64,000 nt of DNA from Erythrobacter sanguineus (lineage in GTDB: Bacteria > Pseudomonadota > Alphaproteobacteria > Sphingomonadales > Sphingomonadaceae), in the NCBI RefSeq assembly GCF_900143235.1, contig NZ_FRDF01000007.1, positions 121,829 through 185,828 of the forward strand. The letters are read 5' to 3'. Both the position numbers and the translations under genes were made by a program. Positions 8,974-17,330 of the stretch are shown here, piece by piece (position 1 is the first letter of the stretch; the number at the start of each line of letters is the position of its first letter). The notes below the pieces were generated by a model. It was not told the origin of the DNA, did not search any database, and was given only the letters and a program-made list of their open reading frames with translations.

Positions 8974-9408
8974 TTATTCCATCGCAGCAAAGGTGAAGCG
9001 CAGCATGCCGGTTTCGATCACCAACGCGCCCCGGTCCACCGTCAGGGCATAGGTCTGCGCCTCGGACAGTCCGCTTGCCATCTCGTTGCCGAAGCTGGGT
9101 TGCGGGCATAGGGCGCGGGTGCTGGCGATCGGGCCGATATTGATCGCCCCGGCACCGTTTCGCGGCTGACCCGCCGACCACGAGGCGCGCCCGCGGTTGC
9201 AATCGAGTTGCAGCACAAGCGCGCCCTCGTCGCTGAAGGACAGCGTGTGCCGCGCCTGCAGCGCCGGGGTCAGCGTGGTGGTGCTGCCCGAGGTGTCCAT
9301 CGCGGTGAGCTTCCATGTGCTGCCGGTCAGCATATGGGGCTCAGGGGTGGTGGCGCAGGCAGCAAGCATCAGCAGGGCGACCCCTGCAATCAGCGACTTG
9401 GCCAGCAT
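8974..9408 (-). CDS. META/HslJ-domain lipoprotein
   Basis: 144 residues. A lipoprotein signal ends in the lipobox LAAC (Cys18), so the protein is probably anchored in the envelope. The remainder fits the META domain of HslJ-like proteins: GSTWKLTAMD, then LDCNRGRASW with the typical N-R-G motif, then IGPIASTRALCP and a terminal beta-strand. HslJ-type proteins are linked to stress and antibiotic tolerance, but their mechanism is unknown. The start at 9408 lies 3 bp from the stop of the preceding lipoprotein gene, with a GGAGGAA ribosome site inside that gene, so the pair form an operon. Confidence 0.85.
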   Translation of the reverse strand: MLAKSLIAGVALLMLAACATTPEPHMLTGSTWKLTAMDTSGSTTTLTPALQARHTLSFSDEGALVLQLDCNRGRASWSAGQPRNGAGAINIGPIASTRALCPQPSFGNEMASGLSEAQTYALTVDRGALVIETGMLRFTFAAME

Positions 9409-9411
9409 TGC

Positions 9412-9942
<531 letters not shown>

Positions 9943-9956
9943 TCAGGAAAAGGCGA

Positions 9957-10259
9957 TCAGCCTTCGCGCTGGCCGGTCAGCGGCATCGCGCCGAATGCAC
10001 CGGCATTGACAGTGCCGGTCAACTGGTCGCCAGCAACGGTCGCTTCGCAATCGAGCGTCATCGGCATCGGCACGGTCATGTTCATCTTCCAGGTCAGCGT
10101 ATCGCCGTCGATCGTGCCATCGACCACGTCCATCGAGCCAAGGCTGCCGACCAGCGAGCCGGTGAAGCTGTCGCCTTCGCCCGGAACCACGGTGAATGTC
10201 CCGTTCTGATCGCCCATCGGGCTTTTCACGACGGCCTTGTAGGTACCTGCAACAGACAT
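9957..10259 (-). CDS. Small beta-rich hypothetical protein
   Basis: 100 residues with no signal peptide or membrane helix, so it is probably cytoplasmic. The sequence is a succession of short beta-strands with Gly/Asp turns (GTYKAVVKSPMGDQNGTFTVV, FTGSLVGSLGSMDVVDGTID, LTGTVNAGAFGAMPLTG). The pattern suggests a lipocalin-like small barrel. The start has an excellent AAGGAG ribosome site, which supports expression. No function can be assigned. It is 137 bp upstream of the lipoprotein pair on the same strand. Confidence 0.75.
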   Translation of the reverse strand: MSVAGTYKAVVKSPMGDQNGTFTVVPGEGDSFTGSLVGSLGSMDVVDGTIDGDTLTWKMNMTVPMPMTLDCEATVAGDQLTGTVNAGAFGAMPLTGQREG

Positions 10260-10663
10260 AGTCCAACTCCTTGGTGTGGACCCGGATCATGACGCGACCC
10301 GGGCTTGGAAATGCGCGTGGCAGGACCCTCCCGGCCACTCGAATGATTGGCTTTATTTACACTTATGTCAGCGTGCTTCAACCGGGATTTGTCAGGGAAG
10401 CGCGCTATCATGATCTTATTTTTTCGACTTCCAGTTCGCGCAATTCGATCGGCGGGCCAGGAATTTCAAGCTGCGGTGCGCAGCTGCGCGCCCAGCAGGC
10501 AGCCCATCCGGTCGCTTTCCGGCCGCAGCGCGCGCGCCCGCTCCGGTGCGAAGGGCGGGGCAAGTGCCAGCACCAGCGCCGGAAGGCCCGTCGCGGCCAA
10601 ATGACGGGTCATGCCGGTATCTGTTCGCGTGCGAAATCGCCGGGCCGGGACCGGGACTTGTGC
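10260..10663. other. 404-bp spacer, mostly featureless
   Basis: This gap lies between the small beta-rich gene and the acylase gene, both on the minus strand. It must contain the promoter of the beta-rich gene; an AT-rich stretch near 10420-10430 (tattttttcg) is the most promoter-like part. The acylase-proximal half is very GC-rich and contains one short reading frame (10466-10612), listed separately. No repeat, RNA gene or clear terminator was seen. Confidence 0.5.
10466..10612 (-). CDS. Possible short secreted peptide (48 aa)
   Basis: A 48-codon frame whose N-terminus (MTRHLAATGLPALVLALAPP) looks like a signal peptide and whose codons follow the genome's G/C-ending preference. The tail has one cysteine (MGCLLGAQLRTAA). 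There is no good ribosome site before the start, and no family was recognised. It could be a chance frame in GC-rich DNA or the remnant of a longer gene. Confidence 0.25.
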   Translation of the reverse strand: MTRHLAATGLPALVLALAPPFAPERARALRPESDRMGCLLGAQLRTAA

Positions 10664-12874
10664 TCAGCGGGCGTTGGTCACGGCCGTGCGCGTTCCCGCA
10701 TTCGCCAGCACATCATCACGCCAGAACCAGACCGGTTTCAGCTTGTGTTCGACAAACAATTGCATCTGGTCGTTGTAATGCGGGCTTTCGGGCCGGGTGG
10801 TGGCCGCGCCAAAGGGCTGGATCGAACGCGAGACGACCGGCTGGCCCGGCATCCATTCGACCCACTGGATGAAGCTGTCGCCGTGCTTGAGGCTCAATCG
10901 CCCGTCCGCGTCCACGTCCCATGTGGTTGAGGCGCGCAGCGTGTCGGAACCGCCGTCCAATGGCAGATCCCTGCCGCCCTGCCGCAGCCGCAGCAGATCG
11001 GCCATCGGCGGGTCGAGCCGCCCGAAATGGGTCATCAGGTGCCCGGCGGCGGCCTCCACCTTCTCCTTCACGTCCGGAAACGGCTTGTTGCCGTAATCCG
11101 CCGACATGAAATCGCGGATCACCAGCAGCGCGATGGCATCGGCCTTGCCTTGCCCATCGGCGGTGAAATCCCATGACAGCAGCAGATCGCGCGCTTCGGC
11201 GAGGCTGCCGCCTGCTTCCATCGCTGCCAGCGCATCAAACAGCCGCGCGACATAGCCTTCGCGCTCATATCCGGTGTCGTACTTGATCGCCTCCAGCGTC
11301 GCGCGGTCGAGCACGCTCGCCTCGCTCAACAGCTTGTAGGCGCGCCACGACCGGTTGGTCTGCTTGCGCTCGATACCGAGCACGGGCGAGAAATCATCGG
11401 GCGACAGATCGCTGCCCGCGCCTGCGGCGGTGAAGGGTTCGTTGTTGGAATTGTAGATCCATCCGCTCGCGGGGTTCACCAGCTTGGGCAGTTCGGCATA
11501 TTCGACCGCGCCGTCCCAGATCAGATCCACGCGGTCGCCCGGCAGGATTGATCGCCAGTTCGCCGCCACATCCTCGGGCCGGTCGGGGATTGCGGCGTTG
11601 TAGACATAGGCGATGGTGCCGGTCTTGTCGGCATAGATGAAGTTGGTCGAAGGGATTGCCAGCCGCGCGATCTGCGCCTCCCACTCATCGAAACTCGTCG
11701 CCTTGTTGATGCGGTAATAGGCATCGAGCTGTTCGAGCCGACCGATCCCGCCATAACGCACCGCAAACGCGCCCTTGTCGTTGCGGATCACCGGGCCGTG
11801 GACAGACCGCAGCACCTCGCGGCGGATCGGCAGCACCACCGGGCCGAGCCTGACCGGCAGCGTCACCCATTCGCTGTCCAGATCGCGCCATTCGCCATCG
11901 AGCCGGTAACGGGTTCCGGTATCATCCAGTTCGAGCTGGTAGATGTCGATCATGTCGGGCGTGTTGACCGTGTTGGTCCAGCCCAGATGTTCGTTATGGC
12001 CAAGGAAGGGGAAGGGCGAGCCGGGGAAATTCGCCCCGGCGAAATGCCAGCCTTCACCGCTTTCCACAACCAGTTCATACCACGCCACCCCGCCGCGCAG
12101 CGGCTGGTGCGAATTGGAAATCAGGGTTGTCGGCCCGCCGGATTTTTCGGGCGCGACCGCAAAGGCGTTGGAGCCCATGTGTTCCGCGTCCTCGCCCAGC
12201 GGCAATACCAGTGCACGCGCCTGCTGCGGTGCGGGCGTTGCTGCCTCGGCGGGCTGCGCGCCGGGCAGCGGCGGGCGCGGGAAGCCGGGGATGTCCGGGC
12301 CGTGTTCGCGGCGCAGGTCCTCGCCCGCCACCAGCGGGCCGATGACCGAATCCAGCCCGAAGAAGAACGGCTGGCGCAGCGCAAATCCGGCGGCCACATC
12401 CATCCCGCTGACCGGGAACAGGTTGCCCAGTTTCAACTCGTCCGGATGCGCTTCGGCATAGTGGTTGAGGCCGGCGGCATAGGCTTCGAACAGGGCGCGG
12501 GTGTCCTCGGGCAGTTTGGGATACTTGGCCTCGGCCGTGCCGCGCGCGTCGATCAGGTGGTAGACGTAATCCACCTTCGCCCCGTCCTCGCCCGCGATCG
12601 CGCCATAGCGCCCGCGGCTCATCGCAACCACGTCCTGCAGAGTGAAGAAGTCATCTTCGGCATGGGCGATCGCGACCCCGAAGGCGGTGTCGGCATCGGT
12701 TGGCCCGTAGATATGCGGCACCCCGAATTCGTCGCGGATGATTTCGGCCTTGTAGACCCGGCCTGAAGCCGGATTGGCCGCGCTGGCAAAAAACGGCTCC
12801 CACGTGGCGAGCACCGTGAATGCCAGCACCACAACCGCCGCCAGCGCGATGGCGCCGCCCTTGACCCATTTCAT
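10664..12874 (-). CDS. Penicillin acylase family N-terminal-nucleophile amidase
   Basis: 736 residues from the start at 12874, which has a GGAGAGAA ribosome site; a frame extending to 12925 lacks one. The N-terminal hydrophobic segment is a signal peptide or anchor, so the enzyme is probably periplasmic. VYKAEIIRDEFGVPHIYGPT opens the alpha-chain region. Ser235 in GSNAFAV is the expected catalytic residue exposed by self-cleavage, followed by ISNSHQPL and GHNEHLGWTNTV, conserved in the beta chain. Relatives hydrolyse beta-lactam side chains or acyl-homoserine lactones, so quorum quenching is one option. The substrate cannot be deduced. It is divergent from clpB. Confidence 0.92.
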   Translation of the reverse strand: MKWVKGGAIALAAVVVLAFTVLATWEPFFASAANPASGRVYKAEIIRDEFGVPHIYGPTDADTAFGVAIAHAEDDFFTLQDVVAMSRGRYGAIAGEDGAKVDYVYHLIDARGTAEAKYPKLPEDTRALFEAYAAGLNHYAEAHPDELKLGNLFPVSGMDVAAGFALRQPFFFGLDSVIGPLVAGEDLRREHGPDIPGFPRPPLPGAQPAEAATPAPQQARALVLPLGEDAEHMGSNAFAVAPEKSGGPTTLISNSHQPLRGGVAWYELVVESGEGWHFAGANFPGSPFPFLGHNEHLGWTNTVNTPDMIDIYQLELDDTGTRYRLDGEWRDLDSEWVTLPVRLGPVVLPIRREVLRSVHGPVIRNDKGAFAVRYGGIGRLEQLDAYYRINKATSFDEWEAQIARLAIPSTNFIYADKTGTIAYVYNAAIPDRPEDVAANWRSILPGDRVDLIWDGAVEYAELPKLVNPASGWIYNSNNEPFTAAGAGSDLSPDDFSPVLGIERKQTNRSWRAYKLLSEASVLDRATLEAIKYDTGYEREGYVARLFDALAAMEAGGSLAEARDLLLSWDFTADGQGKADAIALLVIRDFMSADYGNKPFPDVKEKVEAAAGHLMTHFGRLDPPMADLLRLRQGGRDLPLDGGSDTLRASTTWDVDADGRLSLKHGDSFIQWVEWMPGQPVVSRSIQPFGAATTRPESPHYNDQMQLFVEHKLKPVWFWRDDVLANAGTRTAVTNAR

Positions 12875-13038
12875 GCCGATTTCTCTCCCAAATCGCTTGA
12901 CGGCTCCATCGCTTGGCGGCGTCACGAGGTCAAGGGAGGGCAGGCAGGTGTATTAGTGGCACAAGACCCCTTGCCTTGGCCGCAGGGCATCCCAACTATT
13001 GCACAGGGCTCAGGAGCGAAATTTGCGGGCCGGGACTT

Positions 13039-13058
13039 GTGTTGCCAAATTGCAACAC
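13039..13058. promoter_or_regulatory. Perfect inverted repeat upstream of clpB
   Basis: GTGTTGC and GCAACAC form exact 7-bp arms around CAAATT, 39 bp before the clpB start codon. A CTTG tetramer at 13036-13039, the core of heat-shock -35 boxes, overlaps it; another CTTG lies near 12969. It is not a CIRCE element. The layout suits an operator or a 5'-UTR hairpin in heat-shock control, but no binding protein can be named. Confidence 0.4.
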
Positions 13059-13096
13059 TACCTCGGTGCAGAAGTTTGATTGAGGGGTTTGACCAG

Positions 13097-15673
13097 ATGA
13101 ATCTCGAAAAATTCACCGACCGGGCAAAGGGGTTTCTGCAAAGCGCGCAGACCGTGGCGATCCGCATGAACCACCAGCGGATCACGCCGTTGCACCTGCT
13201 GAAGGCGCTGCTTGAAGATAGCGAGGGCATGGCCGCAGGGCTGATCCAGCGCGCGGGCGGCACGCCTGCGCTGGCGGTGGCGGCTGTTGATGAAGGGTTG
13301 GGCAAGGTTCCGGCAGTCACCGGCAGCGGTGCGCAGGCAACCCCGGGGCTCGATAATGACGCGGTCCGGGTGCTCGATTCTGCCGAGCAGATTGCCGACA
13401 AGGCGGGCGATAGCTACGTTACGGTGGAGCGCCTGCTGGTCGCGCTTGCGCTGTCGCAGGGCGCGGCGGGCGAGGCGCTCAAATCCGCCAGCATCACGCC
13501 GCAATCGCTCAATGCCGCGATCGAGCAACTGCGCGGCGGCAAGCGCGCCGACAGCGCCAGCGCCGAAAGCACCTATGACGCGATGGAAAAATTCGCCCGC
13601 GACCTGACGCAGGCGGCGCGCGACGGCAAGCTGGATCCGGTGATCGGCCGCGACGAGGAAATCCGCCGCACGATCCAGATCCTCGCCCGGCGCACCAAGA
13701 ACAACCCCGCGCTGATCGGCGAACCCGGCACCGGCAAGACCGCCATCGCGGAAGGGCTCGCGCTGCGCATCGCCAATGGCGACGTGCCTGACAGCCTAAA
13801 AGGCCGCACGCTCATGTCGCTCGACATGGGCTCGCTGATCGCGGGCGCGAGATATCGCGGCGAATTCGAGGAACGGCTGAAGAGCGTGCTCGACGAGGTG
13901 AAGAATGCGGATGGTCAGATCATCCTGTTCATCGACGAGATGCACACCCTGATCGGCGCGGGCGCTTCGGAAGGTTCGATGGATGCCTCGAACCTGCTCA
14001 AGCCCGCCCTGTCGCGCGGCGAATTGCACTGCATCGGCGCGACCACGCTGGATGAATACCAGAAATACGTCGAGAAGGACCCGGCGCTCCAACGCCGTTT
14101 CCAGTCGGTCTATATCGACGAGCCGACGGTCGAGGATACGATCAGCATCCTGCGCGGGATCAAGGACAAGTACGAGCTGCACCACGGCGTGCGCATCACC
14201 GACGGCGCGATTGTGGCCGCCGCGAAGCTGTCTGACCGTTACATTCAGAACCGCTTCCTGCCTGACAAGGCGATCGACCTGATGGACGAGGCGGCGTCGC
14301 GCATTCGTATGGAGGTGGAGTCCAAGCCCGAGGAGATCGAGGCGCTTGACCGGCGCATCATCCAGCTGAAGATCGAGGAACAGGCGCTCCAGAAAGAGAC
14401 CGATCAGGCCTCGAAGGATCGGCTGGTCGCGTTGCGCGAAGAACTGGCGAACCTTGAACAGCAATCGAGCGAACTCACCACCCGCTGGCAGAACGAGCGC
14501 GACAAGATCGAGGCTGAAGGCAAGATCAAGGAAGGGCTCGACGCTGCCCGGCTGGAGCTTGAACAGGCCCAACGCACCGGTGATCTCGCCAAGGCGGGGG
14601 AGCTTTCCTACGGCACCATCCCCGCGCTCGAAAAACAGCTCGCCGAGGCCGAGAGCCACAGCGAGAACGCGCTACTGCGCGAGGAGGTGACCGAAGAGGA
14701 CATCGCTGGCGTCGTTAGCCGCTGGACCGGTGTGCCGGTCGACAAGATGATGGAGGGCGAGCGCGAAAAGCTGCTTCAGATGGAAGCCATCATCGGCAAG
14801 CGCGTGATCGGCCAGACACAAGCGGTCGAGGCCGTGTCCAAGGCGGTGCGCCGTGCGCGGGCCGGATTGCAGGATCCGGGGCGGCCCTTGGGCAGTTTCC
14901 TGTTCCTTGGCCCCACGGGTGTCGGCAAGACCGAACTGACCAAGGCGCTGGCCGGGTTCCTGTTCGATGATGACAGCGCGATGGTGCGCATCGACATGAG
15001 CGAATTCATGGAAAAGCACGCGGTCGCCCGGCTGATCGGCGCGCCGCCGGGCTATGTCGGCTATGAAGAAGGCGGGGTGCTGACCGAAGCCGTGCGCCGC
15101 CGCCCCTATCAGGTGGTGTTGTTCGACGAGGTCGAGAAAGCGCACTCTGACGTCTTCAACGTGCTGCTGCAGGTACTTGACGATGGGCGGCTGACCGATG
15201 GGCAGGGCCGGGTGGTGGATTTCAGCAACACGCTGATCATCCTCACATCAAACCTCGGCAGCCAGTATCTCGCTAACCTGCCCGACGGGGCCGAACCGGC
15301 GACGGTGGAAAAGGACGTGATGGACGTGGTGCGCGGGCATTTCCGCCCCGAATTCCTCAACCGGCTGGACGAGATCATCCTGTTCCACCGGCTTGGACAG
15401 GAACACATGGCGCCGATTGTCGCGATCCAGGTGAAGCGGGTGCAGAAACTGCTCGCGGACCGCAAGATCACGATCGACCTGACCGATGCGGCGCTGCGCT
15501 GGCTTGGGCGGGTGGGCTATGATCCGGTCTACGGTGCACGCCCGCTGAAACGCGCGGTGCAGCGTTACTTGCAGGACCCGCTCGCCGAGATGCTGCTGGA
15601 GGGCGAACTGCCCGACGGCGCGACGCTGCATATTGATGAGGGTGACGGCGCGCTGACCATGACGGCTGCCTGA
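13097..15673 (+). CDS. clpB: ATP-dependent disaggregase ClpB
   Basis: 858 residues. The start at 13097 ([12 protein letters not shown]) matches the conserved ClpB N-terminus; the open frame extends upstream to 12956 without homology. The order is the Clp-N repeat domain, first AAA+ module ([13 protein letters not shown]), middle coiled coil (about 405-525, [17 protein letters not shown]), second AAA+ module ([14 protein letters not shown]) and C-terminal D2 small domain. ClpB works with DnaK to rescue aggregated proteins after heat stress. There is no IGF/IGL ClpP-docking loop, as expected for ClpB. An inverted repeat in the upstream region may be regulatory. Confidence 0.97.
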   Translation: MNLEKFTDRAKGFLQSAQTVAIRMNHQRITPLHLLKALLEDSEGMAAGLIQRAGGTPALAVAAVDEGLGKVPAVTGSGAQATPGLDNDAVRVLDSAEQIADKAGDSYVTVERLLVALALSQGAAGEALKSASITPQSLNAAIEQLRGGKRADSASAESTYDAMEKFARDLTQAARDGKLDPVIGRDEEIRRTIQILARRTKNNPALIGEPGTGKTAIAEGLALRIANGDVPDSLKGRTLMSLDMGSLIAGARYRGEFEERLKSVLDEVKNADGQIILFIDEMHTLIGAGASEGSMDASNLLKPALSRGELHCIGATTLDEYQKYVEKDPALQRRFQSVYIDEPTVEDTISILRGIKDKYELHHGVRITDGAIVAAAKLSDRYIQNRFLPDKAIDLMDEAASRIRMEVESKPEEIEALDRRIIQLKIEEQALQKETDQASKDRLVALREELANLEQQSSELTTRWQNERDKIEAEGKIKEGLDAARLELEQAQRTGDLAKAGELSYGTIPALEKQLAEAESHSENALLREEVTEEDIAGVVSRWTGVPVDKMMEGEREKLLQMEAIIGKRVIGQTQAVEAVSKAVRRARAGLQDPGRPLGSFLFLGPTGVGKTELTKALAGFLFDDDSAMVRIDMSEFMEKHAVARLIGAPPGYVGYEEGGVLTEAVRRRPYQVVLFDEVEKAHSDVFNVLLQVLDDGRLTDGQGRVVDFSNTLIILTSNLGSQYLANLPDGAEPATVEKDVMDVVRGHFRPEFLNRLDEIILFHRLGQEHMAPIVAIQVKRVQKLLADRKITIDLTDAALRWLGRVGYDPVYGARPLKRAVQRYLQDPLAEMLLEGELPDGATLHIDEGDGALTMTAA

Positions 15674-15706
15674 CGGACAAGCGGAAAAGTCGCTGCAAGC
15701 TGCCCT

Positions 15707-17200
15707 TCAGCCTTTCACATCGAAGGCAACCGTCATTCGTTCACCATCTGCGATCGGCACGGTGCCATGCCACATGGTGGAGGGAAAAAGTGTCAGCCAG
15801 CCCGGCTCGGGCGCAACCACCCGAATCGGTGGCAGGTCGATGCCCAGTTCAGCCGGAGGGACCCCGAGTTGCAGATGGCCCGCAGGTGGCGGCCCGCTTT
15901 CGGCATCTGCCGGAACTGCGATGTAAAGTGCGGAACTGAGCCAGCCTTGTGGGTGGACATGGTTGCTGTGATGCCCTGCCCCCTGCAGGCGCACCGACCA
16001 GCTTCCGGCAAAACGCACTTTTGGCGGACGGCGGTGTAACACTGGATGACGGGGATCTTCGGGGCCAAGACTGGCAATATGGGATCTGACTGCCTGTTCG
16101 ATCCGACGGCGCAAATCCCGGATTTCAGGTTCGATCCGCGCAAATAGCGGCCCATCAGTTTGGCTTCCGATCCGTACGGACTGGCCAGCGGGTTGATGTG
16201 CCATACGGTGCAGCGAACGCAAGGTCCGGGAAATCCCGATCAATTCTTGCGGTTCATACAGCTGGATGCGATTGACGAGCCGTTCATCGCCTTCAAGCCA
16301 GTGCCATTGCGGGTCATCCATCATCCGCCAAGCGGTTGCGACATAGGGCCACAACTTGTTGGCTTCGGGAGATTCGAGCCCATGCGCAGCCAAGGTTACA
16401 GCCTGAGATGGACGGTTGGTCCGCACCAGATGCCGCACCGCACGAACCAGCAGATCAATGTCCTGCAAGTGATGCGGTTGGGATAGCAATCGGGCAAATA
16501 GCGCATCGGCTTCGACCTGATTGCCCAATTCGCTGGCGCAGATCGCCGCGATCGGGGCCAGTTCGTCGCGCTCGCCCAACGCATCGTAAGCCGCGCTCAG
16601 TGCCTGTGCTGCCCAGTCAAAGCGTTCAACCCGTTGATAACGATCAAGCAGGTTGAGCCACAATGGCAATGATCCTGGATCGCGGGCCAAGGCAATCTTG
16701 TAACTGCTGACAAACTCTTCCTGCTGTCCCACCAGCCATTTGAGATCAGCAAGCGCGCGATGACCTTCGAGCCATAATGGCGAGGTTTCGCACACAGCTT
16801 CGATATCGCCGATTGCTGCGTTGACGTCACCTTCCGCCAGCTGAGCGGCGGATCGCCCGATCAATACGCTGCCATCTTGTGGCATCAGTGCGCGGGCCTG
16901 ATCGAAAATTGCGGTCGCGGGGAGGCCGGCCTCCAGCGTGACATGGGCCAACGCCTGCATGATCTTCCCGTCTTGCGGGCGCAATCGGGCTGCCTTTTGC
17001 AGTGCAGCGATGGCAGGCTCGCTGTCGAGCAGTGCGCGATGAACTAGGCCGAGGCATTGCCATAGGATGGCTTCGTCGGGATGCCGACCAAGCGCGGTTT
17101 CCAGCACCGTGACAGCGCCTTCGGGATCGTCTCTGTCGCGCAAATCCAGTGCATGACGAGCAAGTTCGGAGACAGAGAGCGAGGCAGGGAAGTTGCGCAT
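15707..17200 (-). CDS. TPR protein with putative 2OG-Fe(II) oxygenase domain, paralogue A
   Basis: 497 residues. Residues 1 to about 300 are tetratricopeptide-like helices (AILWQCLGLVHRALLDSEPA and others). The C-terminal ~120 residues match the putative 2OG-Fe(II) oxygenase family PF13759: WSVRLQGAGHHSNHVHPQG, SALYIAVP, LTLFPSTMWHGT and a final RMTVAFDV. The His residues and the Arg are the expected iron and 2-oxoglutarate ligands. No signal peptide is visible. It lies just behind a TonB-dependent receptor and has a paralogue on the other side (20555-21898). Such proteins often accompany TonB receptors in this group, but their substrate is unknown. The ribosome site is weak. Confidence 0.85.
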   Translation of the reverse strand: MRNFPASLSVSELARHALDLRDRDDPEGAVTVLETALGRHPDEAILWQCLGLVHRALLDSEPAIAALQKAARLRPQDGKIMQALAHVTLEAGLPATAIFDQARALMPQDGSVLIGRSAAQLAEGDVNAAIGDIEAVCETSPLWLEGHRALADLKWLVGQQEEFVSSYKIALARDPGSLPLWLNLLDRYQRVERFDWAAQALSAAYDALGERDELAPIAAICASELGNQVEADALFARLLSQPHHLQDIDLLVRAVRHLVRTNRPSQAVTLAAHGLESPEANKLWPYVATAWRMMDDPQWHWLEGDERLVNRIQLYEPQELIGISRTLRSLHRMAHQPAGQSVRIGSQTDGPLFARIEPEIRDLRRRIEQAVRSHIASLGPEDPRHPVLHRRPPKVRFAGSWSVRLQGAGHHSNHVHPQGWLSSALYIAVPADAESGPPPAGHLQLGVPPAELGIDLPPIRVVAPEPGWLTLFPSTMWHGTVPIADGERMTVAFDVKG

Positions 17201-17262
17201 GACATTGGCATCTTAGTCGATAGGCAGCTGAATTACACGGCCCATTGGGCAAGTTTGGGACC

Positions 17263-17302
17263 AGAAAAAGAACAAGGGGGCAGCCTTTCGACTACCCCCT
17301 TG
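17263..17302 (-). terminator. Intrinsic terminator of the TonB receptor gene
   Basis: In the minus-strand direction an 8-bp perfect stem (CAAGGGGG with CCCCCTTG, 14-base loop, 17273-17302) is followed directly by TTCTTTTTCTGG. It lies about 30 bp after the receptor's stop codon, so it should end that transcript and separate it from the downstream TPR/oxygenase gene. Confidence 0.8.
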
Positions 17303-17330
17303 CACTTTATTTTACCGTGGTACCCGGAGT

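Noticed and set aside
13039..13058. CIRCE (HrcA) element before clpB
   Set aside because: CIRCE is TTAGCACTC-N9-GAGTGCTAA; the arms here differ completely.
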